DNA from: Notospermus geniculatus
Taxonomy: Eukaryota; Nemertea; Pilidiophora; Heteronemertea; Lineidae
Length of the DNA stretch: 64,000 bases
Assembly (NCBI GenBank): GCA_002633025.1
Contig: NMRB01001870.1
Location: 28,809-92,808 of the forward strand
Reading direction: 5' to 3'
The first letter of the stretch is position 1. Each line of letters begins with the position of its first letter. Below, in pieces: positions 10,386 to 20,132 of this stretch. Under the pieces are notes generated by a model. That model was not told the DNA's origin and ran no database searches. It saw only the letters and a program-made list of their open reading frames with translations. The position numbers and the translations under genes were made by a program.

Positions 10386-11995
10386 ATTCTCTGAGTCCTC
10401 CTACTCAGTGTCATTATCCAACTCGGTCGCTGGTACTGGAGTGGTTCCATGTGAAGATTGTTGTTGAGGAGTTGCACCAATATCCAGACTGGGTAGGTAG
10501 TACGAGAGGTTGAAGGAACGGTGCTCCGGTGGCGCACTCTGTGACCTACGAGGCTGCTGGCTGTCTGCAGGACTGGTGGCATCAGGGTCGTGAACGTGAG
10601 GGAATCATTGTGCTGAGAGGATCCTGCCTGCCGAGGGGCGGCCTGGGTCCTAGCCTGCTCCTGCTGACTTGGTGATTGACTCCAGCCTGGATACTGCTGA
10701 TCCATCCAGGCTGGATCTTGGGACTGCCAAACACTAGCAGGAGGACCCAAAGGCTTTGGCGGCCACTGAGACGGATTCGGCTGCCACTGGCATTGCTGTG
10801 GGTCGGTCTGCTGCCAGTGACGAGAAGGAGGCATGGACAGGGTGGCTGAGGGGCGTGGTCTCGGTCGACTGGCTGGTGGAGCTGGTGCTGGCACTGCTGC
10901 CTGATGGGATTGCTCCATGTCATCCGCCTCACTTTCCGCGTTGGAGAGCAGCTGGAACATCTTGTTCTTGAGTTCTCTGTAGATGGGCATGGGCAGATGC
11001 TGAAAGTGACCCAAGTACTCTCCAAATTTGAGGCGGTCTGGAAAGGGCATATCCGGAACAGGGGGAGGGGGTCTGGAGGATGTGAAGTAGGTTATCCTGC
11101 CTCTGCTTGGAGCTGGCCATCTTCGCGACAAAGTCTTCTTGTTGCTCCATGGCTGGCCCTCTCCCCTTTCCTTTGCCACCTCTGGAGGTGCTGGCCGTGG
11201 TGATGGTGGAACTTGGGATGGTGGTGAGAGGTGGCGTGCTCACAGTCGGTTCCTGCTGGTCCACGTCCTGGTCCTTGTCCTCGGGATCTCCAAGGTCCGA
11301 CAGAGTTATAGCAGCCTTGAGGATCTGCATGTTCCTCTTCGTGACCTGGCCGATGTGCGGAAGCAGGAACTGGAAACGGTTCCAGATCCACGGCTGCCTT
11401 TCAGTGAACTTCTTGCTTGCCTGGCCACTCTTGGTCCGCCTCAGCTGCCGATCTGTGTCCTGATGCTTTCGAAGAAGGTGGTCAGGGCCTTGACCTCCTT
11501 GCCCATCTTCTTGGCCAGGCCCTCCCACGCCGTGTTCTTCTTGTCGGCAGAACTGTGGTCCGTTCGCCTCTTATTGTAGATGAAGTCGTGTTGTTCTAGA
11601 AAGAGGGCCACCTAGAATACAAAATTAAAACCTTGCACACCATACAAAATAATTGCAAAATTACGAAATATGAGAGTAATTATTATAAAGGAATATCACA
11701 TATAAATATTAGCAGTTACCTTCTCTTTTTGTTCGTCATAGGTTTGAAAGGATCCTCGCCTTCTTTGTCTTGGACCCTTGGGATCCGGGGATGGCGTAGC
11801 CTCCCCGTGGGCAGTGTCGTCGGTTCCCTCCAGGACCTCCGGCGGCTGGTCTTTCCCCTCTTGCGGGCGCTCTTCCTCTGTCGGGGGAAGATCTTGGTCG
11901 GCCCCATCTACTGGAGGGATGTCTTCTGGTGGAGGTGTTGGTCCCCTTGGGCTGTCCTCTCCCTCCGCTCGTCCGCGCTTGGTGCCTTTGCCGCG
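10346..11995 (-). pseudogene. MADF/BESS DNA-binding protein, two frameshifts
   Basis: This is a two-exon minus-strand gene. Exon 1 is open from 11995 down to 11720 and encodes an acidic, Pro-rich region ending QTYDEQKEK at a GTAACT donor. The 108-bp intron ends ATTCTAG. Exon 2 starts at 11611 with VALFLEQHDFIYNKRRT, the middle of a MADF domain (Trp in AWEGLAKKMG, later WIWNRFQFLLPHI). A frameshift near 11443-11465 splits the MADF domain; without it the frame hits TGA at 11443. A second frameshift near 11060-11095 precedes a BESS motif (FGEYLGHFQHLP...MFQLLSN, about 11026-10940). The C-terminus is Gln/Pro/Trp-rich. MADF domains bind DNA and BESS motifs mediate protein contacts. It sits in a Harbinger-type element, so it is probably the element's accessory protein. 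Sequencing errors could explain the frameshifts. Confidence 0.75.
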
Positions 11996-12496
11996 TCACT
12001 TGCCCTTCCTGCAAGCTCAAGCTTTTCGTGGCATCGTACAGTTCTTGATACATGTACATGTAGTTCTTGAAATTTGTTGAGATGTGTACTGTTGCACTCC
12101 GGGAACTGTTATGACCTGATCAGTTCGGCGTCGCTTTTTATAGCTACGAAAATCATACCTGATTCGTGGCCGATGCGTGACCGATTTGTACTTAATTCGC
12201 ACTACATTCGGGACATTCTTGCCTGTTTCGGGATGTTTTCGGCGTGGGTCCACGAATTTGCCGCAGACACGAATGGCCAAGAATAGCCCAGAATGCAAAA
12301 GAATCGATCACGAAGCTGTAACGGACGATTCGTAACTGAGTCGTACCTTATTCGTGCAATTCTTACATGATTCTTTGAATTCGTACTTGTTTCTTAACCC
12401 ATTCTTGAGATTCGGCATACATGTAGTTTTCAACCCGATTAGCCACGAATTTCGACAATTTCAGATTCGGGGCGATTCGGGAGATACGTAGCGTTA

Positions 12497-12624
12497 AGAG
12501 TTTTCGCAAAGCCCCCGAAACGCCAACGCGAACGTCTATCCTTTTGTTCAGTGCTCTCTTCGTGGTATCGAACAATGGATTTGGCGTTCGCGTTTGGCGT
12601 TTCGGGGACTTGGCGAAAACTCCC
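12497..12624. mobile_element. MITE inserted in the right Harbinger TIR
   Basis: The 128-bp element has ends AGAGTTTTCGCAAAGCCCCC and an inverse copy, flanked by TA on both sides (12495-12496 and 12625-12626). Removing it restores a TIR that matches the left end of the Harbinger-type element (CTTTCAC joined to ACGCTACG). It is the same family as the three tandem copies at 61174-61557 and a partial copy near 40218-40310. Confidence 0.85.
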
Positions 12625-12643
12625 TAGTGAAAGCGGAGCATAA

Positions 12644-14023
12644 GACTGATAGCTTCGCCTTCGCCCATCATTTTCGGTACTCACACGTTTATCTTTGTCC
12701 GCCTTGACGAACGTAGCTGTGAATCACAATTATAGTTTTCGCAATCGCGAAGATAGACCTACACCTACATTTGGTTAGGATTTCTATTGTCTGGGTATAC
12801 CCGAATAAATGAACGTATTCGTTGGCCTAACTGGGCGGTTGCAAAAATTCCCTGATGATAAATCATTGCGTATGACGATCGATATCGCTCACTGAATATG
12901 ATGTAAACAATAGTCGAAAAATCTTAATAGATTTTTTCTTTTTCTGATGATACTACTGATATTGAGTGAATCACTTAGCTCTGTATACTTACAAAATTGT
13001 TACAGGCTGTGAAGCAGATTTGAACTGAATTTCAATGGATGTGGACGACACTACAGCCAGCAGCACACCAGGCGATATGGCAAGCGATCTACTCTACACC
13101 GATCTTCTCGTAAGCCACCACAGACTCGGCAATATCGCTATTGGTGTATTGTACTAGCATGGTACCCGGTACCCGTGGCGAGCACATTCACAGGATGCAT
13201 GTGGCCAGAGGATGGCATTTTGCTGGACGTCTCTGTGTGGGAGGAAAATGTTTAACGTCCCGACCTGAAATTTCGCCAGCGGAATGACGTCGAAATTTTT
13301 ACGTTAATCACCCAGAGGGGGCCTAAAATTTCGCCAGTTTGCGAATTATCTGAGTTTTCTTCTAAATATGATGGTTATTCTTTTGAATAACGCGATACGA
13401 TTGCAGTATCACCTGTATCGGAGGCACTGTATAAAACTAAATTAAATTGATTGACACATAACCCGAGTATCAGCCGTCGCAAGTTGGCACCCGTGCCAAA
13501 GGCAAAAATCAAGCGCCGGACAATAATCTAGGCCTATGGTTTCAGCTCAGTCTTTTCTTAGAGTTTCAGATTGTAAAGTTCCACTTGAAAAAGACCCCGG
13601 TTGGGATCGAAAATTCGTGAATTCTGGAGATTGACTTCTTGCTTATTATCTTCCTGTGAAAATGGTGCCATTTCGATCAGAAACCACGGAGGAGTTCGTG
13701 TTCGAAGTTAAAGCGCCACCGTTAATTATAATATAGATTGTTTGATATTTGTCGATCATCGCTGGCGAGAAGATTCCACGCATCGCTGTCCAACGCAAAC
13801 TTGACAGGCATCACACTTTTCGATCAGATCACTTGCGATATCGCCTGGTGTTCTGCTCGCTTAAGTAGTGGTCTTATGGCGCTGATATCAACAGAACTAC
13901 ATTCTGCAGCAGACAAAATATTTTGACCATTATGAGACTCGAATCTAGCTCCGTACAATTACTAAATTCTTATGCATCTGGACCTTGTTCGCAACAATAT
14001 ATATTTGTTTTTTGTGAACCACA
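12644..14023. other. Intergenic with half of a palindromic element
   Basis: 13550-13651 is a single arm of the palindrome found complete at 30408-30621, including AGACCCCGGTTGG and AATTCGTGAATTCTGGAGAT. It is followed by a repeat (13655-13730) found inverted at 5280-5360. The remaining sequence shows no gene. Confidence 0.6.
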
Positions 14024-14260
14024 ATGATCCCACTTATTTTCATGTTAACCGTGTACAATTCTGGATGTTTTGATTATGCACATGTGGCTGATAAAGTCAA
14101 GTCATCCCTCGAGTGCAGTCTACTTTGCGTGAACATTGATAATTGTAGACTCTTTTCGTATCGACCGTACGTTTTTAAAAGTAACTGCCGTATTGCAAGT
14201 CATATGGGAAATTGCAACAAGTCGAGAACCAGAGTTTGGGCCGCACTATGGTCAAAGAAG
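14024..14260 (+). pseudogene. Array gene 2, exon A: PAN/apple-like domain
   Basis: A 79-codon exon starting at the ATG of the conserved MIPLIF; the MRT extension seen in genes 3 and 4 is absent because an in-frame TGA lies just upstream. The hydrophobic leader (about residues 2-11) is followed by cysteines at 15, 31, 35, 41, 55 and 64, the same spacing as gene 1, with CRLFSYR. The exon ends AALWSKK followed by GTTAAT instead of GTGAAT, a weaker splice donor than in the other copies. The reading frame itself is intact, and it is called pseudogenic because exon B carries a frameshift. Confidence 0.65.
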
Positions 14261-15703
14261 GTTAATCGTGTTTCAAACATACAAAACAATGCCATCGTGG
14301 TTTCAGAGGTTTCTGCTCGATCATACATGTAGTTGCTGGAAGAATCCTCGCGGTCTGATGTTCCTGTGAACGAAATTTGCCGGGGTTCTCTCTTTGTGAA
14401 CTTGATAATCAAAAAAGGTGTCGTGCTCCTGTTCGGATAGTTGTGATCTCGCCTGATGAAAAATCTTCGAATACACCATTTTCCTAACCGGATTCCGAGA
14501 ATGACAACGCCGTGAGGTCGTTCTTCTAATCTCAAAATTTTTTCTCGTGGTGAACCCCAGGAGCACGCGGACGGATAATGCTCAGCTGGCACAGTTATTT
14601 TGGTCGGAACAATAGAAAGTTTTCGTAATCGCCCAGATACATGTACACCTACCACTACATTTTTGATTAGATTTTCTATTGTATGTGTATACTCGAACAA
14701 TAGATAGGCCTAAACGTAGTCGTTGGGCTAACCTTGGAGGAATTATACTGTCAGTATAATTCCTCCAATGGCTAACCGATGGTTGCGAAAACTACATTGT
14801 ATATCAAATGGTTCATGGACCATGTGCTCACCAGGGTGAATGTACCAGATGAACGAACAAGTCAGTATGTTCCACGGAAACCTCATACCAGGTTAGAACT
14901 ATTTTGCGGTATTGTTCATCAGATATGCGCAAAGGTACATTTTCAAGATGTACGACTGGCAGCCATATTTGAAGTGCAATAGAGCTAAAATTTGGCAAAC
15001 ATATAGAAGTTATATTCTTCCAAGTTACAAAATGCCTTTTTCTTCCCCATGTTTGAGGCAAAACGTGCCGAAAAATGCTGATCACATAGAAGGGACCTAG
15101 GTGCATAATCACACCAAGTTAGAATACTTTAGTTCATATACATAAAAGTAGCCACGAAACGTGCCTCCAAATGGCAATATTTTGAATTTTGACCTCTTTG
15201 ACATTAAATAGTAGGTCAAATCATAACCCCGTTAGATATGTCATGTATACTTATTTGATGTACCTATGATAAGAATTTGGAGATGATCCAGTCAGTAGTT
15301 CAGGAGTTATTGCACTTTTTGTGTTTTCGGATATGGCCACCTAGTGGCCAAGCGAAGAATCGAATCGGACCGAAACTTGGTATCATTAGGTCACCTGACC
15401 TAGGAGTATACATGTCAACATGTGAAGTTACAGGCCCATAGGGTGTGTTTTTGGGGGTCTGAAAAATTGCATTGTCTTAGTTCATTAGGTCAGGGTCAGT
15501 CTGTTGCTTTTGTTTCTTCATATTTTCCAATGATATGGTCAACCGTAATAACCTTGCAAGTTTCAGGAAAATCGGTTAAGTAGTTTCCAAAATTGGCATA
15601 TTTTGACAGACCCTGTCTTAAGTTTGCAGCCCCTTTCGTATCTGTTTTTCTTTTACATTAATTCTTACAATCGAATTAAAAATCTGCCATATCGACCGGA
15701 CAG
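14261..15703 (+). other. Intron of array gene 2
   Basis: It contains the conserved intronic block GTTTCAGAGGTTTCTGCTCG near 14300-14320, also found in genes 3 and 4. A 15-bp hairpin of GGAGGAATTATAC and its inverse lies near 14735-14767. From about 14800 to 15480 it holds a degenerate copy of the dispersed repeat also found at 49830-50203 and 56156-56447. No extra exon recognised. Confidence 0.6.
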
Positions 15704-16763
15704 AACATTGATATAGTGGGGGAGTTTCCTAAGTCGTTTTCTACTATATACTACCATCAGAAATGTCGAGCTGTCACTATGCTGTCGGATATTTCAGCCG
15801 GCCTGTCTTCACCACGAAATGTTTATGTATACTTTTTCGACAAGTGGAGCCTTAAATTCAAGCTTACGGAACACTTTCGTATACCTAGTGCTATTTATAT
15901 CACTGGTGAAATAGGAAATGACGTCATTGGCCTTGGAAACGAACTGGGGAAATTTCAACTCGCACCAAACTGGAACAAGAAAAACAAAGCATTTGTATTC
16001 GATCTACATGGCTATTCTATACGAGAATTACTCATTTCGTACTCAGATATCAAAAGGAGATTAAGGAATCGCGGAGGGAAGTTGAAGACTTTTAGGTTGA
16101 CCACTTGCAGCGACAACGCCTTTGTCGAAGTTTTGTATTTCAAGAAGAACGGAGAAGGAGTGCTGATTTCCGATTTACACTGGTTCAGGATAAAAAAATA
16201 GAGGGTTTGTTTTTATGCTAGAGTATGTAAAAGATTTAAGTTATACACGCGTTTATAGAAAAAACGAATTTGGTTATTACAATAATATGATCTTCATGTT
16301 TGACATTCAATGTAATTTGAAAACGAATCTATATACATTTGAATTCCAACCTTTTACAATGACTCTGAGAGAAAAACGAAAAATGTATGACGTAGCGAAT
16401 GTAACGGTCTTCAAAAACATTAGGTGCGGAAAAGAAAGCACCCAGGCAGTATTTCTTTCCAGCGATGTAGTAGTATTGATTGAGTATGATTCTAGTGCGC
16501 TGTTATCAGACATAAGTGGTGTCATTTCCGCCCATTACAACGTTTTCAAGATAAATTCCTGGCGTGGCGATTGGAAGTTGAAAAAGCATAAACGATGGTC
16601 GGAAAGTACGCTTACACTTCTCTTACATTCTTCTAATTACCATGTCGTCTTTGCCACTGATCATGGAGAGCTGATTTATTGGCCCAGGAGGATAGAAAAC
16701 TATAATCGTCCTAAAGCTAGGGTCGTCCGATACTCGTATAATGTAATGAATGGCATGGCATGA
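15704..16763 (+). pseudogene. Array gene 2, exon B with +1 frameshift
   Basis: The exon starts after ...GACCGGACAG with AAC ATT GAT ATA GTG, in phase 0. The frame is intact through ISDLHWFRIKK, then meets TAG at 16199-16201. The cause is one extra A in the run 16192-16198: gene 3 has ATAAAAGACAGAGGG where this copy has one more base. After the shift the family sequence continues uninterrupted (LEYVKDLSYTRVYRKN, FDIQCNLKTNLYTFEFQ, VVVLIEYDSS, DHGELIYWPRRIE) to a stop at 16761-16763. The rest is well preserved, so this is either a very young pseudogene or a homopolymer sequencing error. Confidence 0.8.
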
Positions 16764-16782
16764 ATATACTTTTTTTGTACTT

Positions 16783-17223
16783 TTTTAGCTCACCTCTGTG
16801 AGGTGAGCTTCTCTCATGGTGTGTCGTCCGTCGTCGTCGTCGTCGTCGTCGTTAACAGGGGTGGCACGTTTCTAAACCGCTTGGGTTACAAACTTGAAAT
16901 TTGGTGTACAGGTACCCTATGGTAAAAACTATCTCTGGACCGAAACTTAGCGCCGCTGCTTGTACACTCTGGCCTGTAGGGGGCGCTTTGTGAAAACCTT
17001 CTTTTGTCCGTATCTCCTGAACGCTGTTAGCTAGAACCACGAAACTTTTGTGGTGGGTTCCTCTGATGAGACTACATCACATAAATCCCGGCTTTTTGAT
17101 TTGACCTACTTTTCAAGGTCACAGAGGTCAAAGTTCAAAATTCACTGTTTGGTGGCACATTTCATTGCTATTTGACATAGAGTGTTGTGATTTGGTGTGA
17201 AGATATATCTAGGCACCCTGCAC
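16783..17223 (-). repeat. Dispersed repeat with AGCTCACC/GGTGAGCT hairpin end and GTC microsatellite
   Basis: It begins TTTTAGCTCACCTCTGTGAG followed by a hairpin partner GGTGAGCTT and a (GTC)n run at about 16829-16851. Related sequences at 49830-50203 and 56156-56447 run the other way and end in the same GGTGAGCTAAAA. The family is non-coding here. Its right end runs into the assembly gap. Confidence 0.65.
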
Positions 17224-17461
17224 NNNNNNNNNNNNNNNNNNNNNNNNNNNNNNNNNNNNNNNNNNNNNNNNNNNNNNNNNNNNNNNNNNNNNNNNNNNNN
17301 NNNNNNNNNNNNNNNNNNNNNNNNNNNNNNNNNNNNNNNNNNNNNNNNNNNNNNNNNNNNNNNNNNNNNNNNNNNNNNNNNNNNNNNNNNNNNNNNNNNN
17401 NNNNNNNNNNNNNNNNNNNNNNNNNNNNNNNNNNNNNNNNNNNNNNNNNNNNNNNNNNNNN
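17224..17461. other. Assembly gap (N run)
   Basis: A run of 238 undetermined bases lies at the edge of a long foldback structure, which probably caused the gap. Confidence 0.99.
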
Positions 17462-18160
17462 TTTGAGTACCAATTTGCAGAACAGATCCAACATGGATTT
17501 TTGGTCAGTCTGATGTCTGAGGTGTCTGAAATCATATGATGGACATTTCAATTGCGTAGCTTTATGCCCCTAATTAAGGTTCGTAAAATTGTTCATTGGA
17601 ATTCCATTGCAATTCCATTACAGAGTTGTATTACAAATTCAAGCGTCCATGTACAGCTAACTTTTTTCTGGTCGGTTTTAGGCCCTTAAAATGTATTACC
17701 AATAGATAGAAATATGGTACTTCTCAGGCCGATAAACCTGTTTAGAATACGAGTTAATCAGTATTTGTTGTAAAAATGGCGTTTTCAGCGATTTTGATGC
17801 ATTTTAGGCAAAATTTGGCACATATGTCGTTTCTGTGTTACAGTGATGTCATACAATGTTTAAAATATAGCTATCTGAATAAGAGGTACCATATTTCTAT
17901 CTATTCGTAATACATTTATAGGGTCTAAAACTGGCCAGAAAAAAGTTAACTGTACATGGACAGTTCAATTTGTAATACATGCCTGTATAAGTACTGCAGT
18001 GGAATTCCAATGAACGATTCTAAGAATCTTAATTAGGGGTATAAAGCTACACAATTGAAATGTCCATCATGTGACTTCAGACACCTCAGACATCAGACTG
18101 ACCAAAAATCCATGTTTGATCTGTTCTGCAAATTGGTACTCAAAATCGGGCTGGCTCATG
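17462..18160. repeat. Long foldback element, partly hidden by gap
   Basis: The sequence from 17462 (TTTGAGTACCAATTTGCAGA) to about 17725 matches the inverse of about 17880-18150, with moderate divergence. The left arm is cut by the gap. It is probably a foldback or MITE-type element; frames read through it are not genes. Confidence 0.75.
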
Positions 18161-18469
18161 GACTATCTGGATCAAAATCACAACCGGCTTGTTCAGCTAA
18201 TGCATATCTCTGGTTTTATTTTTCAGCTATTAGGACATACATTTTATGGTTATAGAGACAGTGACCATTCGAATATAACCATGCAATAGCTGGCTATTGT
18301 ATGGTGACTTGCACTCCCGGGACCTTCTCCTCGGGTACATGTGCATGTACATGTTGATCAAATGCATTAGGTGGGTTCAGATTTGGGGCCCAGTCATAGT
18401 GAACTTTTATACCATCATGGACACCGCCAACTGATATCAGAAGTGCAAACCTCGGTATCGAGGACACTA

Positions 18470-18577
18470 GGGGCCGTTTGCATAAAACATCTTAAGTGTA
18501 AAATTTCCCTTAAACTATTGTTCCAAACAAAAGATAAGGGAAATTTTACACTTAAGGTGTTTTATGCATACGGCCCC
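18470..18577. mobile_element. Short palindromic MITE (GGGGCCG ends)
   Basis: The arms GGGGCCGTTTGCATAAAACA and its near inverse surround a short loop. It belongs with other small palindromes whose ends read GGCC(G)TATTCATAAA (8787-8895, 51547-51687, 53399-53538). Confidence 0.75.
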
Positions 18578-18989
18578 TGGAATATTGAATCGGCATACCT
18601 TTTTAAAATCTAGGCTTTGTTTATTGTCTTGGTATCATCAAGCCAAATGAGTGTCAGGCCTCTCTTGAAAAGCAGATACCGGTAACACATGTTCGCCTTG
18701 ACAGACATGGTTATTCATGTGATAATATTGATCATTGTGAATAAATATCAATATCGCTAAATTATTAAATAATAATGTAACAATGGTCCTCTATCTCATT
18801 TGATTTTTTTCTCTTTTGCCGATGGCAAGGCCTATTCCTGATAGTCATTTAATCATCAGCGGTGCATACCTGTTTATTTTTGCGTATAAGGTGGTCTAAA
18901 GCAGACCAAAGCTCAGCTGAAATGGCCACACCAATTGCAAGTGTGCCAGTTCGTGACTACAGCTGTAAAAACATACGGGATACATTTGA
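18578..18989. other. Upstream region of array gene 3
   Basis: No promoter element could be assigned with confidence. No TATA box aligned between the copies. Confidence 0.4.
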
Positions 18990-19241
18990 ATGCGGACCAT
19001 AATGATACCACTTATTTTCATACTTACGAAGTACGATTCGGAATGCCTTGATTACGGATATGTGGCTGCTCAAGTCAAGTCATCCCTAGAGTGTAGTCAA
19101 TTTTGCTTTTACACCAGCAATAATTGTCGAATGTTTTCGTATCGGCCGGTCATTTTCGTAGGTAGCTGCCGTATTGCAAGACAAGTACGAAATTGCAGCG
19201 CGACGAAAACCGGAGATTTGGTCACACTGTGGTCTAAGAAG
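18990..19241 (+). CDS. Array gene 3, exon A: secreted PAN/apple-like domain
   Basis: This 84-codon first exon starts at ATG of MRTIMIPLIF; gene 4 has the same MRT start, which favours it over the internal Met at 19002. The hydrophobic stretch at about residues 5-13 is a short possible signal peptide. Cysteines at 19, 35, 39, 46, 60 and 69 give C-x15-C-x3-C-x6-C-x13-C-x8-C, with CRMFSYR after the fourth, typical of PAN/apple modules. The exon ends VTLWSKK at a GTGAAT donor, phase 0, joining the DINIVGEF start of exon B. With exon B it makes an intact protein of about 430 aa, presumably secreted. Confidence 0.75.
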
Positions 19242-20132
19242 GTGAATGTTGTTTCTNGTGAGGCCCGTGTGCCAGTGTGACATTACAATAGATTGACGGA
19301 ATAAGCGGCGATTTGACAATGGGCGACACACAGAGAAACAATGAGTACGTTTCCCAGGGTGTTCCGAACAATGGGAATCACACAGAAAAATGCCCACACT
19401 GAAAAACGTTACACCTGTATAAGGTGCGACTTGACAATGAGTAACACACAGAGAGAAACAGTGAGTCTGTTTCCCAGGTTTCCCAGTGTGTTCCAAACAA
19501 TGGGAGTCGCACAGAAAAATGACCACACTGAAAATTATTACACCTACTAGTCTATTTGCACAGCAGCTGTATCCGAGAAAAAAACAAAGCCACTGGATGC
19601 ACAGCGGCGGATGCACAGCCGCTGTGCATCCAGTAAATACTAATCTCTTTGTGTGCATAGCAGACTCAGCCTACTGACTGACAGACTGCATCTACATCAG
19701 TCAAAAAGTCCCCTGTGTGTTGTGTTGTCGTGTGGTTTCAGAGGTTTCTGCTCGATGAATGAATGCATTGATAGTGGAAATTATTACACCTGGTTTATTT
19801 GCACAGCAGCTGTGTATCCGAGAAAAAACAAAGCCGCTGTGCATCCAGTAAACACTAATCTCTTTGTGTGCACAGCAGACTCAGTCTACTGACTGACAGA
19901 CTGCACGTACATCAAAAAGCCCCCTGTGTGTTGTGATCGTGGTTTCAGAGATTTCTGCTCGATGAATGCATTAATAATGAGGTCAGAATCGCGGTTCGAT
20001 TTCGACGTTCCCGAGAACGAATAAGTAACCGACTAGGCTCTCTTTGCGAAATTTGTCGAAGTAGGGGTATGTCGCATCTGTTTCCATCAAACCCAATTCC
20101 TACTTGATTCATATTTCGTATCCACTGGGCAG
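19242..20132 (+). other. Intron of array gene 3, with tandem duplications
   Basis: Two tandem repeat sets fill this intron. A ~120-bp unit (GACACACAGAGAAACA...CCAAACAATGGGA) occurs twice at about 19300-19545 and again at 22995-23115. A ~200-bp unit occurs twice (about 19540-19779 and 19780-19980), and each ends with the conserved block GTTTCAGAGGTTTCTGCTCG or a one-base variant. An N is at 19257. The acceptor is GGGCAG before GATATC. Confidence 0.65.

Larger units (their letters stand above)
10055..12640 (-). mobile_element. PIF/Harbinger-type transposon lacking transposase
   Basis: The left end is TGCCCCGCTTTCACTGACG. The right end is GCGGAGCA, with TIR sequence continuing inward (interrupted by a MITE) to the inverse of ACGCTACGAATGTCCCGAAT. 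TAA lies directly outside both ends (10052-10054 and 12641-12643), the 3-bp target duplication typical of PIF/Harbinger. Subterminal regions are full of TTCGT-type repeats, possible protein-binding sites. The only gene inside is the minus-strand MADF/BESS gene; I find no DDE nuclease. Harbinger elements normally encode a nuclease plus a Myb/SANT- or MADF-like partner that binds DNA, so this looks like a deletion derivative that kept only the partner. Confidence 0.8.

Noticed and set aside
10346-11600. Plus-strand frames across the MADF gene as genes
   Set aside because: The MADF and BESS signatures and the splice sites are on the minus strand; the plus frames are shadows of GC-rich coding sequence.
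12488-12632. CRISPR-like or regulatory palindrome
   Set aside because: The TA-flanked structure and the relatives at 61174-61557 show that it is a MITE.
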